DNA from: Dimargaris cristalligena
Lineage: Eukaryota; Kickxellomycota; Dimargaritomycetes; Dimargaritales; Dimargaritaceae
Assembly: GCA_027576995.1 (NCBI GenBank)
Contig: JANBQC010000016.1
Location: 63,441-127,440, forward strand
DNA length: 64,000 bases
Reading direction: 5' to 3'
The position numbers and the translations under genes were made by a program. The notes under the pieces were generated by a model. That model was not told where the DNA came from. It worked only from the letters and a program-made list of their open reading frames with translations, and did no database searches. Of the stretch, positions 34,794-47,489 are shown piece by piece; the stretch's first letter is position 1; each line of letters begins with the position of its first letter.

Positions 34794-34939
34794 AATATGG
34801 GTGAAATTCGACCCAGCTGTATAAGGTTTTAAATGATATATGAATGGGAAAATAGGCAAGAGATTCATTTTTAACCTGTAATTTTTACCTCATCCAACGG
34901 ATTTTTCGTTATACAGCCTGGTTGAACCTCTCCCATATT
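34794..34939. mobile_element. MITE copy 3 (about 146 bp)
   Basis: Same ends and inner arms as copy 1 (AATATGGGTGAAATTCG...; ...GAACCTCTCCCATATT). Terminal arms match copy 1 almost base for base, while the middle 60 bases differ more. TA flanks both ends of TGGG...CCCA. Confidence 0.85.
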
Positions 34940-37900
34940 TACCAGGAGTGACTGGGTGCATTGGTAGCAATGGGGTGATCAGATATCCTCTAGGTCATTT
35001 CCATTGGGATTTACGGTACTATTATTCATCGAGAAGCTATGTTTAGCTGAAATTTAATTGTTTCAACACCAGGAATGGTGAAATCGAATCCAAAGACAAT
35101 AGCCCCCATCAACACCGGCGGTACAGAGCTGGTACGTCTAATTCAGTATGACTTGTGAATAATTGGGGAGAGACCGCTAACTGGCAAAGCAGACACGGCT
35201 GGTTCTGATTAATGCCGGCGGAACCAGGTAGGCCACTCCTATCTGGTTGGGGGCGGGGGATTGAATCAATATGCCGTAATTATGAGTGCCTGGATTTCGT
35301 AACTGGAATTGTTATGCAGTTACCCCTTTGTCTATTCCGTCGATCTTGAGACTTGGCGGGTCACTGGGGTATAAACGCCGTATATGGCTGAACCACTAGG
35401 GGACGGTGGTCACCAATTGCCAATATATATATTCGTGTACACTGTGCGGGGGTGGAAAAGAAGTAATGCGGAATATGGATAAATGGTTGGGGAGGGAGGA
35501 CAAATTAACCTCAATTTGAAACAAATGGTGCACCAAAAGGACAGTGAGGCAGATGACTAAGCCCGCCTATCCACCAGGGTAAGTCTATTAGGGGGAAGTA
35601 AGACTTACCGGCAGTAATCGTAGTAGTAAAGCCCATATCATTTTTCCACTTTCGTATTACTACTGTACATTCTGGTCTCTGGAAGAACGCCTTCTATATT
35701 ATTCTAAATAAAAGTATATAGCTTGGGTGAGAACATTTCTAGACCAGTCAGTCCGCAGATCCCTATTGATGCTGCTTCGGCTGGGACTAGATAGTCTGTA
35801 GCGGAATGTGGACCTATTATTGAACCGGCGCGTATACGGCCAGGCCCTGGTAGGAATTTCTTTGTCTTTGGGGATACTGCTTTTGCAATGTAGAGGAGGT
35901 CTACCTACTGTATCTAGAGAGAAGGGCGAGGAAATCCCTGGAGGTTACTGTATACCACCGATATATGGGCTCAATATACCCATGTATATATTTTTAAATC
36001 CCCCAGAAATACACCGTGTAAAGGGCGGGATGCCACTGTAAAAGGCGGGCCACCATCCTCAAAAGTACAGTGGTATGACGTGTTTATGTGTATGTGTGTG
36101 TGTGTGTGTGGGTGTGTGTATGGAGGGGGGGAGGAGGTAGTGGTAGATGGGACAAGAGACTCCGGAAGAGCCGAGATTCTAAATGGCAATGATGGGCATG
36201 GATACATTTTCTCGGGTCAGTTCGGCAGTCCGTAACCCCGACATGGATTTACATTAGGCTTGAAACTAGTGGACTCTTTAGTTTGTGGAAGAAAATTAGA
36301 GATGTATTTAGTGGGAATTATAATGCAGGTCGTACATAACTAACTGGCGATCATTAGTCACTAGTGGGGTTTGGGACCAGTAGGAAGTAGCTAGCTACCC
36401 AATACAGCTGAGTTTGAAACAAATATACTAAAATTCTAGCCGGTCCAGTGGTTGGGAATTCAAATAACCTAGAGGCCTTAGTCGGGTTATGGTAGGTTTA
36501 CACTAGGAGGGGGGCGGCAGAAGGAAGACAACTACGAAAACGGTGGGTAACTGGGTGGAAGCATTGTCCGTCTATAGTGAACTGAGTGAAGTTGTGTCTT
36601 CCTAGAGATTTTATTACCAGTACCCCCTGACTAGGAGTTTCTTCCAACAGTTAGGGGGTGGGTGACTTGAAATAGTAGTATAGAAGAGGAGGGAACTATG
36701 AAACACCTGAACCGAGTTGGCTAACTATGTTTTTCTAGAAGGCTACCATTCAACTCCCCATGCATACCTCATCTCTCCCCCATGACGGTCAACGGGACAG
36801 GTCCAATGTTTATATCGTCACAGGGATAATTGCAACGACCCAAATAGAAAGTTGTCACACGCCCACTCCATCTAAATGCGGAGGATACTTGGATATTAAA
36901 CCCAAATTAGTTTGGCCCGCTTAAGCCAAAGTATGGCCCTGCATCGCCATTTGGAAGTAGGCAAGAGGCAGCCGAGTTGAGAGAGAGAGAGAGAGAGAGG
37001 TCAATTCGTCGTCACTCACTACTACCCTTACTCATCCATCCTTCACTCTATTAAATTTTCCCAAGAGGTGCCTATACATGGAAACCCGTGACTTAACAAC
37101 AATGGGCCAATCCAGCTATAATTACAACCAGGAAATACAGTTTTACTAATTAGAATGATGAACCAGGCCTAGTCTAGCCTTACCCGGATGGTGAACAATA
37201 GGGGGAACCTTAGTAGTAGGTAGATAGGTAAGGGTCTTCCAAAGCGATCGGAAACCGCATGATTTCTCAAGGGTATTTCCTGATGGTGGTCAAGGGGGTG
37301 AGTAATTCCTAAAAAGATCCAATGTTGTGGTCCAGTAGAAGAAGGGACTGGGGAATCCTGGAAGACACAGGGATATTAGAGCAGGAGAGGAGGTGGGGAA
37401 GAGTCGCCGCCAGCTGACCTCATCCGCTTTAAGATGGAAAACGTATTCCAACGTAGCCATATAATACCCACAAATAAGGATGGCCGGAGGCGGTGGCCTA
37501 GGGGAAGATAAATATTTCCTAATTAAACCACAGAAACGACGACACGCACACGCAGAGTGAGAGAAGGGGAGAAGACTGGAGAAATCGGCATATCCGCCGG
37601 CCAAAACAAGCGTCAGTAGAGGCCGTGCTACCCAAGCAGCCAACTACTGAGGGCCACTTGCGGCGGAGTAGACTGATTCAGTTGGGTTCAGGGACGGTCC
37701 CTGGGGAACAAGGGGGCGCTCGGACGGTTTCTGGTGGATAGGTGGGGTAGGTTACATATGGAAGCCGAAGAAGAACGACGAGTGAGTGCCCATATCTACA
37801 AGGTACACACAGTGGTGGGCATTGGGAGGAGATGTTACCCTCGGGTGGTGTCGGACAGAGGTGACACTGCCCCGCCACTGACTGGGTGGTCCCTGCGACG

Positions 37901-38982
37901 AATCCCTCGCTATATTGGCATTGTAGATACAGTCAGAGAGAGAGAGAGAGAGGTTTGTCGCTAATTTGGCAATAACTGACTGGGGTCAGTGTGGTGCGGG
38001 ATAAAGTAATGGTGGGAGGAGGAGGTCAAAGTCAGGCGGTGGAGGGAGAGGAGGGTCGGTCAGCCGAAGCGCCCTGACCTGGCCTGACTAAGCATGTCCA
38101 GTTAAGAAGAGAAGTCCGATAATGAACCGACTAAATTAAGGATGGCTATCGACCAACCGACACGTGGGGTCAGGAAAGGCGGGGAAGTATGCAGCCAACC
38201 GTAGCGGCCTGGACCCATTGTTTAGGCCAAATGGAACGAGGACATATTCCTTTTTCGACTTCCAGCCAGCTAGGGTGATGACGGGCCATCGGGACGGCAT
38301 GCGCCTACAGATATAGGCATTGGCTGGCTTAGGAAGACGGGCCTTCTGACCTACGGCAGGGGATTTCTGGGCAGATGTAAACAAACCAAGCCAAATCAAA
38401 TCAAATCAAATCAAATCAAATCAAATCAAATCAAGTCATGTCATGTTGAAGGTAGTGTAAAAGTGGTATAATAGGCCAGGAGGCGTCGTTGCCACTGGAT
38501 TTAGGGCTAATATTGACTCGTCGTCTAACATGAAGGCCTGTCCGTCACAATCTACGCCGCCGTTTATTGGATGGCGACTTGAAACTCTACTCTCTTTATT
38601 TAACATAAGGAAAAACCTGCGTAATGACCCTCTGTGCTTCCTCCGCGCTTCATGGCTAGCGCCTGACCAATAGCCCTATTGCGATCATTATTAGAATAGG
38701 CCCGGCAGCAGCCTTAAGAAGGAAGCCGGCTCAGCCACCCAATCAATCAGCCAATAAATATATAAAACCATTCAATCCGGGATAAATGTAAATGGCCGGT
38801 AGATTGAATGGGCACGTTTTTTGATATAAATGGCAATAGCCTGATCAGAATGGTTTCCGCGCGAAACTCCTTGGAACATCACCTTCCATGTATATCCGGC
38901 CACTTCAACTTGCGTTGGGTCCACCACAACGCGATCGACCGAACCCTTTGAGTGTGGAGGGCCACTTCCGTTTGGCTGCAGC
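34940..38982. other. Gene-poor, microsatellite-bearing region
   Basis: About 4 kb with no supported gene. It contains (GT)n at about 36090-36119, (GA)n at 36979-36999 and 37935-37952, and (TCAAA)n at 38392-38433. The short frames here are explained by purine-rich composition. Confidence 0.5.
38392..38433. repeat. (TCAAA)n pentanucleotide repeat
   Basis: About eight tandem copies of TCAAA, slightly degenerate at the right end. Confidence 0.95.
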
Positions 38983-39060
38983 TATTCCTATTCCTATTCC
39001 TATTGCTATCCATATTCCTATTCCTATTTCTATTCCTATTATTAGTATTATTATTATTAT

Positions 39061-39139
<79 letters not shown>
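38983..39139. repeat. Compound microsatellite (TATTCC)n-(TTA)n-(TAG)n
   Basis: Hexamer TATTCC repeats (about 38983-39039) pass into TTA/TAT repeats and then about 26 perfect TAG units (39061-39139). Open frames across it encode poly-Ser, poly-Val or poly-Leu and are artefacts. Confidence 0.97.
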
Positions 39140-39145
<6 letters not shown>

Positions 39146-42100
39146 ATTCCCGTTTCCATGGCTGGCTTATTCCGGATTCGATTGGAACAGAATCTCAGCC
39201 CAAGGTGCTTGGGGAAGAGGGAGGGGGGGTCGTCAGCCAGCTAGCAGCCTGGGTAGATAGGGTCCTCCTCTGCTCTTCACAGACCACTTTATTTAGTTGG
39301 CCCACTCACTCCTTCCTCAGTCCACCTCTACCCCACAGTGGGTCGTCGATCATGCTTGGCCGCGTGTGTTCCTCCCCCCGCACTGATCCCCTGAGCCCCG
39401 TCCACTCCCCCCCCTATGCCGCCGCCCGGATTCCTACCCCTCCTTAGCCCAGATTCCAACCACTTGAAACCAACGCCGGGCAGTATGGACTGCGTTGTTT
39501 CAAAATTCCATTTTACTTGGCGATGCTTTTTGTTGGCCATGGTGATAGTGGTGGTGGTGCCGTTCCTTCTTCCGCACCTCCCCCCCCAATCTTTCATGGC
39601 CAACTATCGACTTCCAATTTCCTATCTGTGTTGAATAAAGCCTCCTGGGGGAGATCACCGCCATGAATCGAAGGTGCGGCACGAAGAGGAAGAACGATCG
39701 GGAAGTAATCCCCCTCCTTTCATTCGTAGCTATCCAATGATGCTAGATGCCCCGGGAAAAAGGCTATTCGAATCAACCCATACATTCCCACTTGAAACGA
39801 CCCCGCCGGATGCTTCTGCCCCAATACGCCGAGCCACCCCCACCCACCACCCGTTGGGTATATGCTGTGATCGGACCAGGGTCGACCCCATTGGCTACGG
39901 TGGCTTGGAATTCCAAATCAACACCCCCCTTGGGGGAATTCTACGTGCCATGTTTATGAATAGTTATTATGAACATAGTAGGAATAATATGGAATAGAAT
40001 ATAATAGAATAGGGCGGGCGTGGGTGAAAATAAACAACCATGCCCCCAATGCCTGTGAATTATCATTGAGCTATGATGGCTGTGCATTCAATTTAGTAAT
40101 TAACGGTTCCCGAAAAATATGAGGGGAACGTGCCCACGACGAAGCAGACTAACCCACGATTCGACGGAGTCTTCCCGACTTATATTTACTGATAAATTGC
40201 TTAACCCGTCCATTAGCGGCCTTGTTTAACTGATATCATCAACCGATTGGTGATATTTCCATACAAACACCAATATCAATAGCATTATATTATATACTTA
40301 TCAGTGCCATGATATTATATATATTTACCTTTATCATTATGGGCTATACATTGCCACCCCGCCCCCATTCATGGGGATCGCAATATGTACATTTATGTCC
40401 GCAATGTGCCAATATTAAACAGTAACCCAAAATGCGCTTGTGGAAGACGCCCGAATTATCCCCTACGTAATTACCCAAGGACAAGGGGTGGGGAAATATC
40501 CTTTCGCTGAATGAAAAAAGAAAAGTAAGAAAACAAGCACTGAAGCCCAGAGGGGGCAGTGCGGGGAGTGGCGGCCCCCCGGTTTTTCCCATTACTCTCT
40601 CTCTCTCTCTTTCGGACTGACTGTCCCCCATTGTTAAGGGAGGGAACTAACTGGTTGGTGGATTAGGGTAGAGTAGGGGGGCAAGGGGTGGTCTCCACTA
40701 TATGCTATATGCTATATGCTATATGCTATTATACACTATATGCTATATGCGCTACTCGGCCTTCTAGAGCTCCCCGGCTTTCTTATAAAAGGAACCGGTT
40801 CGCCTCCCCCTTCTCCGATATGCACCTTCGACCATCACCTCTAAGCTTGTCCGGTTTACCACTCCTTTCCCCACTCTGTGCCCTTCCTTCGATTGTGTAC
40901 CTCCTTTAGTCTCTCCCTGCTTTTTCTTTCCTTCACTTTCTTCCCTCCACCTTTCATTCCCCTCTATTGTTGACACTGCGTAGTGTGCAATTACTGCCTC
41001 CCAATTGCGCAATCGTGTTGCCGTCGGTATTAACTCTCCTCTCCCTACGCTTGCCCAAATCATCCATCAACCGATCCTCCCCGTCTCTCCTGCATTCAAA
41101 ACCCTAAGCCAGGCTATTTATCCGCACCCTGCTGCAGGAGTGGAGCTGCTTACTTGTCTGTCCTGTTTTTGTCACGTTGACTTTGGTCCTCCTGTCCTTG
41201 AATAACTACTACCCCTTTCTCGACCCGTGATTGTAAGTTTCTCCTCTCTAATCATTCGCCTCTGCTTTCCTTGATCCATCTTCCACTATTGCCGTCATAC
41301 GGTAACCGCTGCCTTCCCCCCCCTCGTTTCCCAATTCGCTGCGTTTTGGGTATGACCGAGTGAGTCACGCTGGCTAGTGGGTGACCTGGCTTTGTCAACC
41401 CCCCCCCCCAAACGCATACTTTCTCTCTACTGGCATGTTGATTCCATTCGACCCTCAGTGAGCGTCCACTTTGGGTTTTTGTCAACTTGCGTTTGGCCGG
41501 GGAAGTGGGGGGGTGCAATGCACCCCACCTTTCCTCTCACCAATCCGTATTTGGTGCCTCGGAGGTGTGGGGGGATCAATTATACCCCCCCACTCTAACC
41601 TACCGTATCGGCATTATTTCCACTTGAGCTAGGGGGTCGTCTATCTGGTCGCCATGTCATTTGGAATAATGAATGAGAGTGGTCCACCACGGTCGGGGAT
41701 GCCGCTTTGCCACCCGCATGTCCTGCACTATATGCCCTTGGTTCTGTGCTGTCCAGGATCAAGGAATTGTTCAGCCACCCGCTCGTCGGGGTTTCCAGTC
41801 ACACCCTAAACCTCCTCCCCCTACTTATCTCACGTGACTAACCCTATGGCTCTTCTCTTTATCTGCCCCATAATACATTATGTATATCGGGTTTCCCTCA
41901 TCCATCATCCATCATCATTATTGACCAACTGTCATCTCAGTCGCTCTTGCTCCTCCCCATCATTACCACGTTGAAACCCCGCCAATCTGCCCAACAGTCA
42001 CCACCGCTACCAACATTGTTCCCTAATATTTTCATTCCCGCCCTCAAATAGACCGATTGCCTCGCTTGCTTTTCAGTACACCTCTGGTTAAGTACTTCTT

Positions 42101-42157
42101 GTACACTCCACTGTTGCAGATTGTGCTCACCTGTCCAGCCGACCTACCTCCCTTTCC
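39140..42157. other. Intergenic region and distal ATE1 upstream region
   Basis: About 3 kb with no supported gene. A CTATATG heptamer repeat lies at about 40698-40750. From about 40760 onward the + strand is markedly pyrimidine-rich, the beginning of the composition seen in the ATE1 leader. Confidence 0.5.
40698..40750. repeat. (CTATATG)n heptamer repeat
   Basis: Four to five near-perfect tandem copies followed by two degenerate copies. Confidence 0.93.
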
Positions 42158-42165
42158 TATAAATA
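42158..42165 (+). promoter_or_regulatory. Candidate TATA box for ATE1
   Basis: TATAAATA about 610 bases upstream of the ATE1 ATG, at the edge of a pyrimidine-rich leader. Motif evidence only. Confidence 0.25.
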
Positions 42166-42777
42166 TCCCGAAGCAGCCACCCTCCTACACCGGCGATTAC
42201 TTTGTATTTGACTGCCATTCATTTCATTTCGTTTAGCTTATCCTTTCCAGTGCATTTGACTTTGGTTTTCTTCTTTTTGGGTTGATTAATACTTTCCTAT
42301 TTAACTTTATCCGTTTACTTGCTCAGCTGTGGTTCACCTGTGTGTTTTGTTCTGCCTCCGCTCGCTTTTGTCTGACCAACTTTGGACCGGTTCCGTTGTA
42401 TTTTGAGTCTCTCTTTCGTCCCTTCGACCTGACCCTTCTTAAAAGGCCCCCCTTTGCCCTACCCCTGTTGTATAATTTCTTCGCTTTCACCCCCTCCCCT
42501 TCACTCTCAATACCAAGTGTCTCGCTCTAGCTTTGCCTTGCCTTGTATTGCTCTAGCTCATTCAACTCCGCCGTGCTACTATTTCATTGGAGCTCTAGTT
42601 TCATTTTATCCTGACCAGCCTCACCCGCCTGTTTCTTCGCTGCTCCGTACCCTTTTCCCTGTCTTTTTTTTTTTTTTTTTTCACTTTCCCGCCCTTCTTT
42701 CCCCCAGTTCGCGCACGGCGTGCCCCTCCTATTCCTCCTCCCTCCCCTCTACCCTATCCCGCTTTACGTACCTATCC

Positions 42778-44430
42778 ATGTCGACCGCTTCCGTACCGTG
42801 CCCCTCGGCTGACCTCCAGCTCAGCACTGTCTATCCGATGGGTTGGCAGAATTCCCCCTGCGGCTATTGCCACCAGAAGGAAAGCACCAACCGCTGGTAT
42901 ACCGCCCACGCCAGCCAGCTATCCGCCCGCGACTACCAGGACCTGGTCAACCACAACTGGCGCCGGTCCGGTCACCTACTCTATCGTCGTGACATGCTGC
43001 GCTCCTGCTGCCCCACCTTCACCATTCGCCTGAACACCCATTTGTTCCGCCCCTCCCGCACCAACCGTAAAACCGTCAACAAAGTCAACCGCTATCTGCG
43101 CTGCCCACCCGAAGCCGCTCCGGGGGACGTCCCGCTTACCAAGCCCCAGCGGTCCACCGTACTCCCGCAGTCCCTTCCGCCCCGTCGCCAGCGCACCGCA
43201 GACCCCAATAACATGTACATGCGCAAGTATGTCGATTTTGGGGACTGTGTCATGGATGGCAGCAACCAGGAGTCCAACCCCGATATTCTCCAGCGACTGA
43301 CGGTCGTGACCCAACCGGCCAAGTTCGAGGAGGAAGCCTACGATGTGTTTTTGCGCTACCAGAAGAGTGTCCATAGCGATGATGTTGGGAAATGGAACAA
43401 GGACACCTACACCAATTTCCTGTGCCAGTCGCCCATTCAGTTCGAATCATTCGACGGAACCACCCCGTTTCCGGATGAACTCTCCGGTCTAGACCAGTAT
43501 GGTCTGAGCGACAACGAGGGGTCCGTGGGCCTCGATGATCCGTGTGCTAGCCCCTTGAGCCGGAGTCTTAATTCGCTCTCATCCTCGTCCACCGTGACCT
43601 CGCCGATTTGCTCCACCAAGAGCGACGCCGATTACGCCAAAATCACGGCCTACGGGTCCTATCACCAAAAGTACTACCTCAACTCCACCCTGATCGCGGT
43701 GGGGGTGATTGACATCCTACCCCTGTCCGTCTCCTCCGTGTACTTGTTCTACGAACCTAAATTCGCCTTCCTGGGATTGGGCCGCTATTGCGCCGTCCGG
43801 GAGGCCATCTTTGCCAAGCGGCTGCAGGCTGCCCATCCCCACCTTCTCCGCGAACTCAATTACTACAATATGGGCTACTACATTCACTCCTGCCCCAAAA
43901 TGAACTACAAGGGGGATTACCGCCCATCGGAACTCCTGGACCCCGTTACCTACGAGTGGCATTCGTTGGCCAGTGTCTTGCCTATCCTCAACGACCAGCA
44001 GCACACGTCATTCAGCGCCCACCCGAGCACCCGGGCCGCCCAACTCCATAGTCTGGCCCCCAGCATGACCCCTTGGTACCAGAGGCTGAACAGCGCCTCG
44101 GCTGGCCGCCAGCCCATCACACGCTCCATGGCCCAGGCGCTTCAGCTCCCGCCTCTGGGCTTCCTGTTGCCCAGTGAAATGCCGGCTGAGGTCTGGGATG
44201 GACTCATGGTGGAGGTCGACCACCGGAGCTTCCCCGCAGGCTTGGTTCGGGCTCGCCTTCCGTGGTCCCGTGCTCCCTTGGATGAGTTCTACTCCTCAAT
44301 CGGCCACAAATTGGCCGCTCGGATGAAGATATCGCTGAACCTTACTCCGAGTTACCGGGCGCTGTATGAAGCCAGTGTGATTGAGGACGATGTCATGTCA
44401 CAGGAGAGCGACGGCAGTGATCTCTTGTAA
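42778..44430 (+). CDS. ATE1: Arginyl-tRNA--protein transferase
   Basis: Transfers Arg from Arg-tRNA to N-terminal Asp, Glu or oxidised Cys of proteins, marking them for the Arg/N-degron pathway. Intronless, 550 residues from the ATG at 42778. The N-terminal domain has CGYC (Cys28, Cys31), DYQDLVNHNWRRSG and the Cys77-Cys78 pair followed by PTFTIRL, the four-cysteine set reported as iron-sulfur cluster or metal ligands in ATE1. The C-terminal GNAT-like domain shows GSYHQKYYLN, LIAVGVIDILP, VSSVYLFYEP, LGRYCAVREA and YIHSCPKMNYKGDYRP. A Ser/Asp-rich insertion (around residues 245-285) separates the domains. The frame is open further upstream through a poly-T and pyrimidine-rich stretch with no family resemblance, which I treat as 5' UTR. 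Confidence 0.94.
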   Translation: MSTASVPCPSADLQLSTVYPMGWQNSPCGYCHQKESTNRWYTAHASQLSARDYQDLVNHNWRRSGHLLYRRDMLRSCCPTFTIRLNTHLFRPSRTNRKTVNKVNRYLRCPPEAAPGDVPLTKPQRSTVLPQSLPPRRQRTADPNNMYMRKYVDFGDCVMDGSNQESNPDILQRLTVVTQPAKFEEEAYDVFLRYQKSVHSDDVGKWNKDTYTNFLCQSPIQFESFDGTTPFPDELSGLDQYGLSDNEGSVGLDDPCASPLSRSLNSLSSSSTVTSPICSTKSDADYAKITAYGSYHQKYYLNSTLIAVGVIDILPLSVSSVYLFYEPKFAFLGLGRYCAVREAIFAKRLQAAHPHLLRELNYYNMGYYIHSCPKMNYKGDYRPSELLDPVTYEWHSLASVLPILNDQQHTSFSAHPSTRAAQLHSLAPSMTPWYQRLNSASAGRQPITRSMAQALQLPPLGFLLPSEMPAEVWDGLMVEVDHRSFPAGLVRARLPWSRAPLDEFYSSIGHKLAARMKISLNLTPSYRALYEASVIEDDVMSQESDGSDLL

Positions 44431-45815
44431 ATGACGGTAGCCCCCGCTTGAGCTCATGGCGGAGCCCCAAATTGTTAGACAGCATGTGGTCTCCATGACA
44501 TTAATAATACTAGTGCTGTAGGAGAGGTAGCAGTGGCTACGATAGCACTTGTCATGGTATAATATCTATATATTTTATTTTTACAATGGTCTCTTTATAC
44601 GTTCTTAATATTTACCCCAGTTTTCCAATCATGTATAGTTAGTTTTCCAGCATTTTTTACATATGATATAGTAGTGGCTCTTTCTTTCTCAGCCTGCATT
44701 GGTTGCAATTGGTGCCCTTGGGTGGTGGGAAAGGCGTGACCGTTGCTTATTTACAACCCGGGCCTACGGAAACTGCCCCTTGGACTCGTTGAATTATATG
44801 GTATTCGATTAAAAATCAATCACTAAACCAACCAATTATATATATGCTTATATTGATATTTATAAATATTAGAGGTAGGCAGCATCGGTTATGTGTAATG
44901 TGGGAGTAGTATGACTATGGGTTTCTGCTGAGCGGGTCGAACATCCTCATCAATGAGAACGGCGACAGCGGTCACCGGTCAACTTATACCAAAGAAAGCA
45001 ATTGGATTCCCCTTATGGAGTTGATTCTCTTTCCTCATCGCATATCAATAATAATAATATATTTGCCCATCATGAGATTACTAGGTTTCACACGAGGGTT
45101 CATTTAACCATAAGTGAGATCCTGCTCAGTGGGTATGGTTGGCCTTCACGATATCCTCAGATCGACTAAAGGAAGGAAGGTGGGAAAGTCCCCCGCTCTG
45201 TCCCCATACCCAACCTCCCAAAGGGCTACTCGATGTCAGCCTATCCGCTTTATAGTGTATCCATCCAAGGGGGCCTGCATTCGTGGTGTTCTGTTGGTTC
45301 CAGTTTTCCCTGACCTTTCCTGTCCCATTCCCTTACCGCACCGTGCTGTACTTTACCTTGCCTTGCCTGAGAAGCCCCCCTCCTCCTCCCCTTCTCCTCG
45401 TTTTCCTGATCAAACATTGGTATTTGCCAATATTATTACCATATTCCAATTAGTATTCCGGATTGCAGGGCGCCCTTCGCGGATCTCTATTCCTTAGCTC
45501 AGTAGACCCCAATGGACCACACGCAGACCCGTTAGCCGGGGATTGATGATCAAAATACCGATTTATGTTAAATATACGCCGGTTAATTAAGGTAAAGGCG
45601 TCGGAAGAGAGGGGGGCGAAAGGCGCGTATCGCGGCGGTGGCGGCAGCGGGGTTTTTCTTTTACTTTTATTTTTCTATTGACTTATGGTTTATATATATA
45701 TATATATATACATTTAATTCTAAAAACCAGTGTAATCAAGGCATTGGACTAACCCATGCCACAGCGCGGGGTTTTGCGCAGCCATCATAACCCATTGGTC
45801 ACTTATAGGTATATG

Positions 45816-45856
<41 letters not shown>
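45816..45856. repeat. (TA)n-(AG)n compound microsatellite
   Basis: Alternating TA tract directly followed by about 14 AG units. Confidence 0.95.
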
Positions 45857-47457
45857 CAATAATCCGGTGATCCCTCGCTTGGAACCCCCCTTTATGTGGG
45901 TAGATTAAACCCGTCCCATGGCCATTATCAGGCCATTCCGGCCCAGCAAAAGAGGTGAAAGGGGGGTGGGGTGGGCATGGTACGCCTTGCAGGCTAGTGT
46001 CGGGGTATAACAATAAACGAACGGGCCCGGTTCTTGCCTGTTGTTCCCCTGGGAGGGAGAGAAGAAGTGTGACATTACGGTTGAATCCCATTTGGCACGG
46101 TTATACAGGCATAAGTTGAAGGCGGAATTTCTAGCTTTGGGATTCACTGCAATATCATCCCTTTCTCGCCCCATCTTCCTCCTCGTACTCGTCCTCCTGC
46201 TCTTCCTTTCCCCTCCCACATGTTCATGTGCCGCGTGGATTCTTCCACCTGACGTTTTTTTTCTTTTGCCATTATGTTACGGTATCAGTAGTGTTTGGGA
46301 TTCACCTCTCCTTTAGGCTGGGTACGGTCCTGTTGGAAGAAAGATTAGGCCAGGCTTGGTACAATGGCATTAATACGTAGATTGATTTATCATCCATATA
46401 ATAGGTTTTGAAGGCCTTCTTAGCGGGTGGACAGCACATCTGTACCACACAGACTATTTTGATATATAGATATGGATGGTGCATTAGATTATTTAACTGC
46501 CTTGGCCATTGCCTAATAGCTTGATCCATTATTTGGGTTATGGAGGTAGTTTTCTAATTGCTGAAATGCGGGTCTATTTTCGGATGGACGATGGGCGATC
46601 GGGTGATAGATGCCCGAGCGACATTGCAGGATAGCTGGGGTGATCAATGGGGTGGTATGGCACCATCCCTTTCATTTTGCGAAGGAAGAGGAGTGGGGGG
46701 GGGGATTTCCACCACTTGGTTTTTTAAAATAAAATTCAAAAAAGACGTCCTAACCAAGGTTGGACCCTCTAATATAATAAACTACCCAAGAATTTACAAG
46801 GCGTGGCTCCATCTGAACAAAATAGATTAGTAAAGGGATTCCTAGGATGGCCTTATTCTAAAAATACTTTAAAATCTAGGCTAATCATCAGCCCCAAGTA
46901 TTCATAGACTGTTGGTCTCAATTGCGTATTATTGATTAGAGTGGATCACGAGTGAGGGAAGGTCACATGTTTAGTCAATTTCCGAATACCGGCTGTATCC
47001 TTAGAGGTACAGATAATAAAGGAACCCCGAAGCAGGAGGCAACGGAGATTACAGAGAATAAAGGGGGGTTAGTCAGCAAGTCCAAGGAGGGTGTGAATGG
47101 CCCAAAACCCAGCAATTGGTCATTAATGAGAAGGAGAAAGGTGTACACATGCTGAAGGATATTTACCATGTATAAGAAAAAGTGAGTTTGGGGCTTGGAT
47201 AGTAATGGTGATGGGAATATCATACACCTTATATCGGTCGGTCTAAATTAGGGCCAATCGTCTCTAACAATGGCGTCGTCAGCTCAGAGTTAGTTGTCAA
47301 GTAGAAGTTGAAGGCGCGGGTGTCAGACTAATTGGGAAGGGGGGGAGTGGGTTCACAGTAGTCGTTGAAAGAATATCTCGGGCACACATCGGCTTCCATC
47401 TAAATGGAGGGGGGAGACGTGTCCATCGCCTGTTCGTTCATTGCTGGAAAATGAGAA

Positions 47458-47462
<5 letters not shown>

Positions 47463-47489
<27 letters not shown>
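47463..47489. repeat. (AAT)n microsatellite
   Basis: About nine tandem AAT/ATA units. Confidence 0.93.

Noticed and set aside
38888..39260. Frames encoding poly-Ser, poly-Val and poly-Leu
   Set aside because: They are translations of the TAG/AGT microsatellite with no coding flanks.
42454..42777. 108-codon upstream extension of the ATE1 frame
   Set aside because: It translates a pyrimidine-rich, poly-T leader; conserved ATE1 sequence starts after the ATG at 42778.
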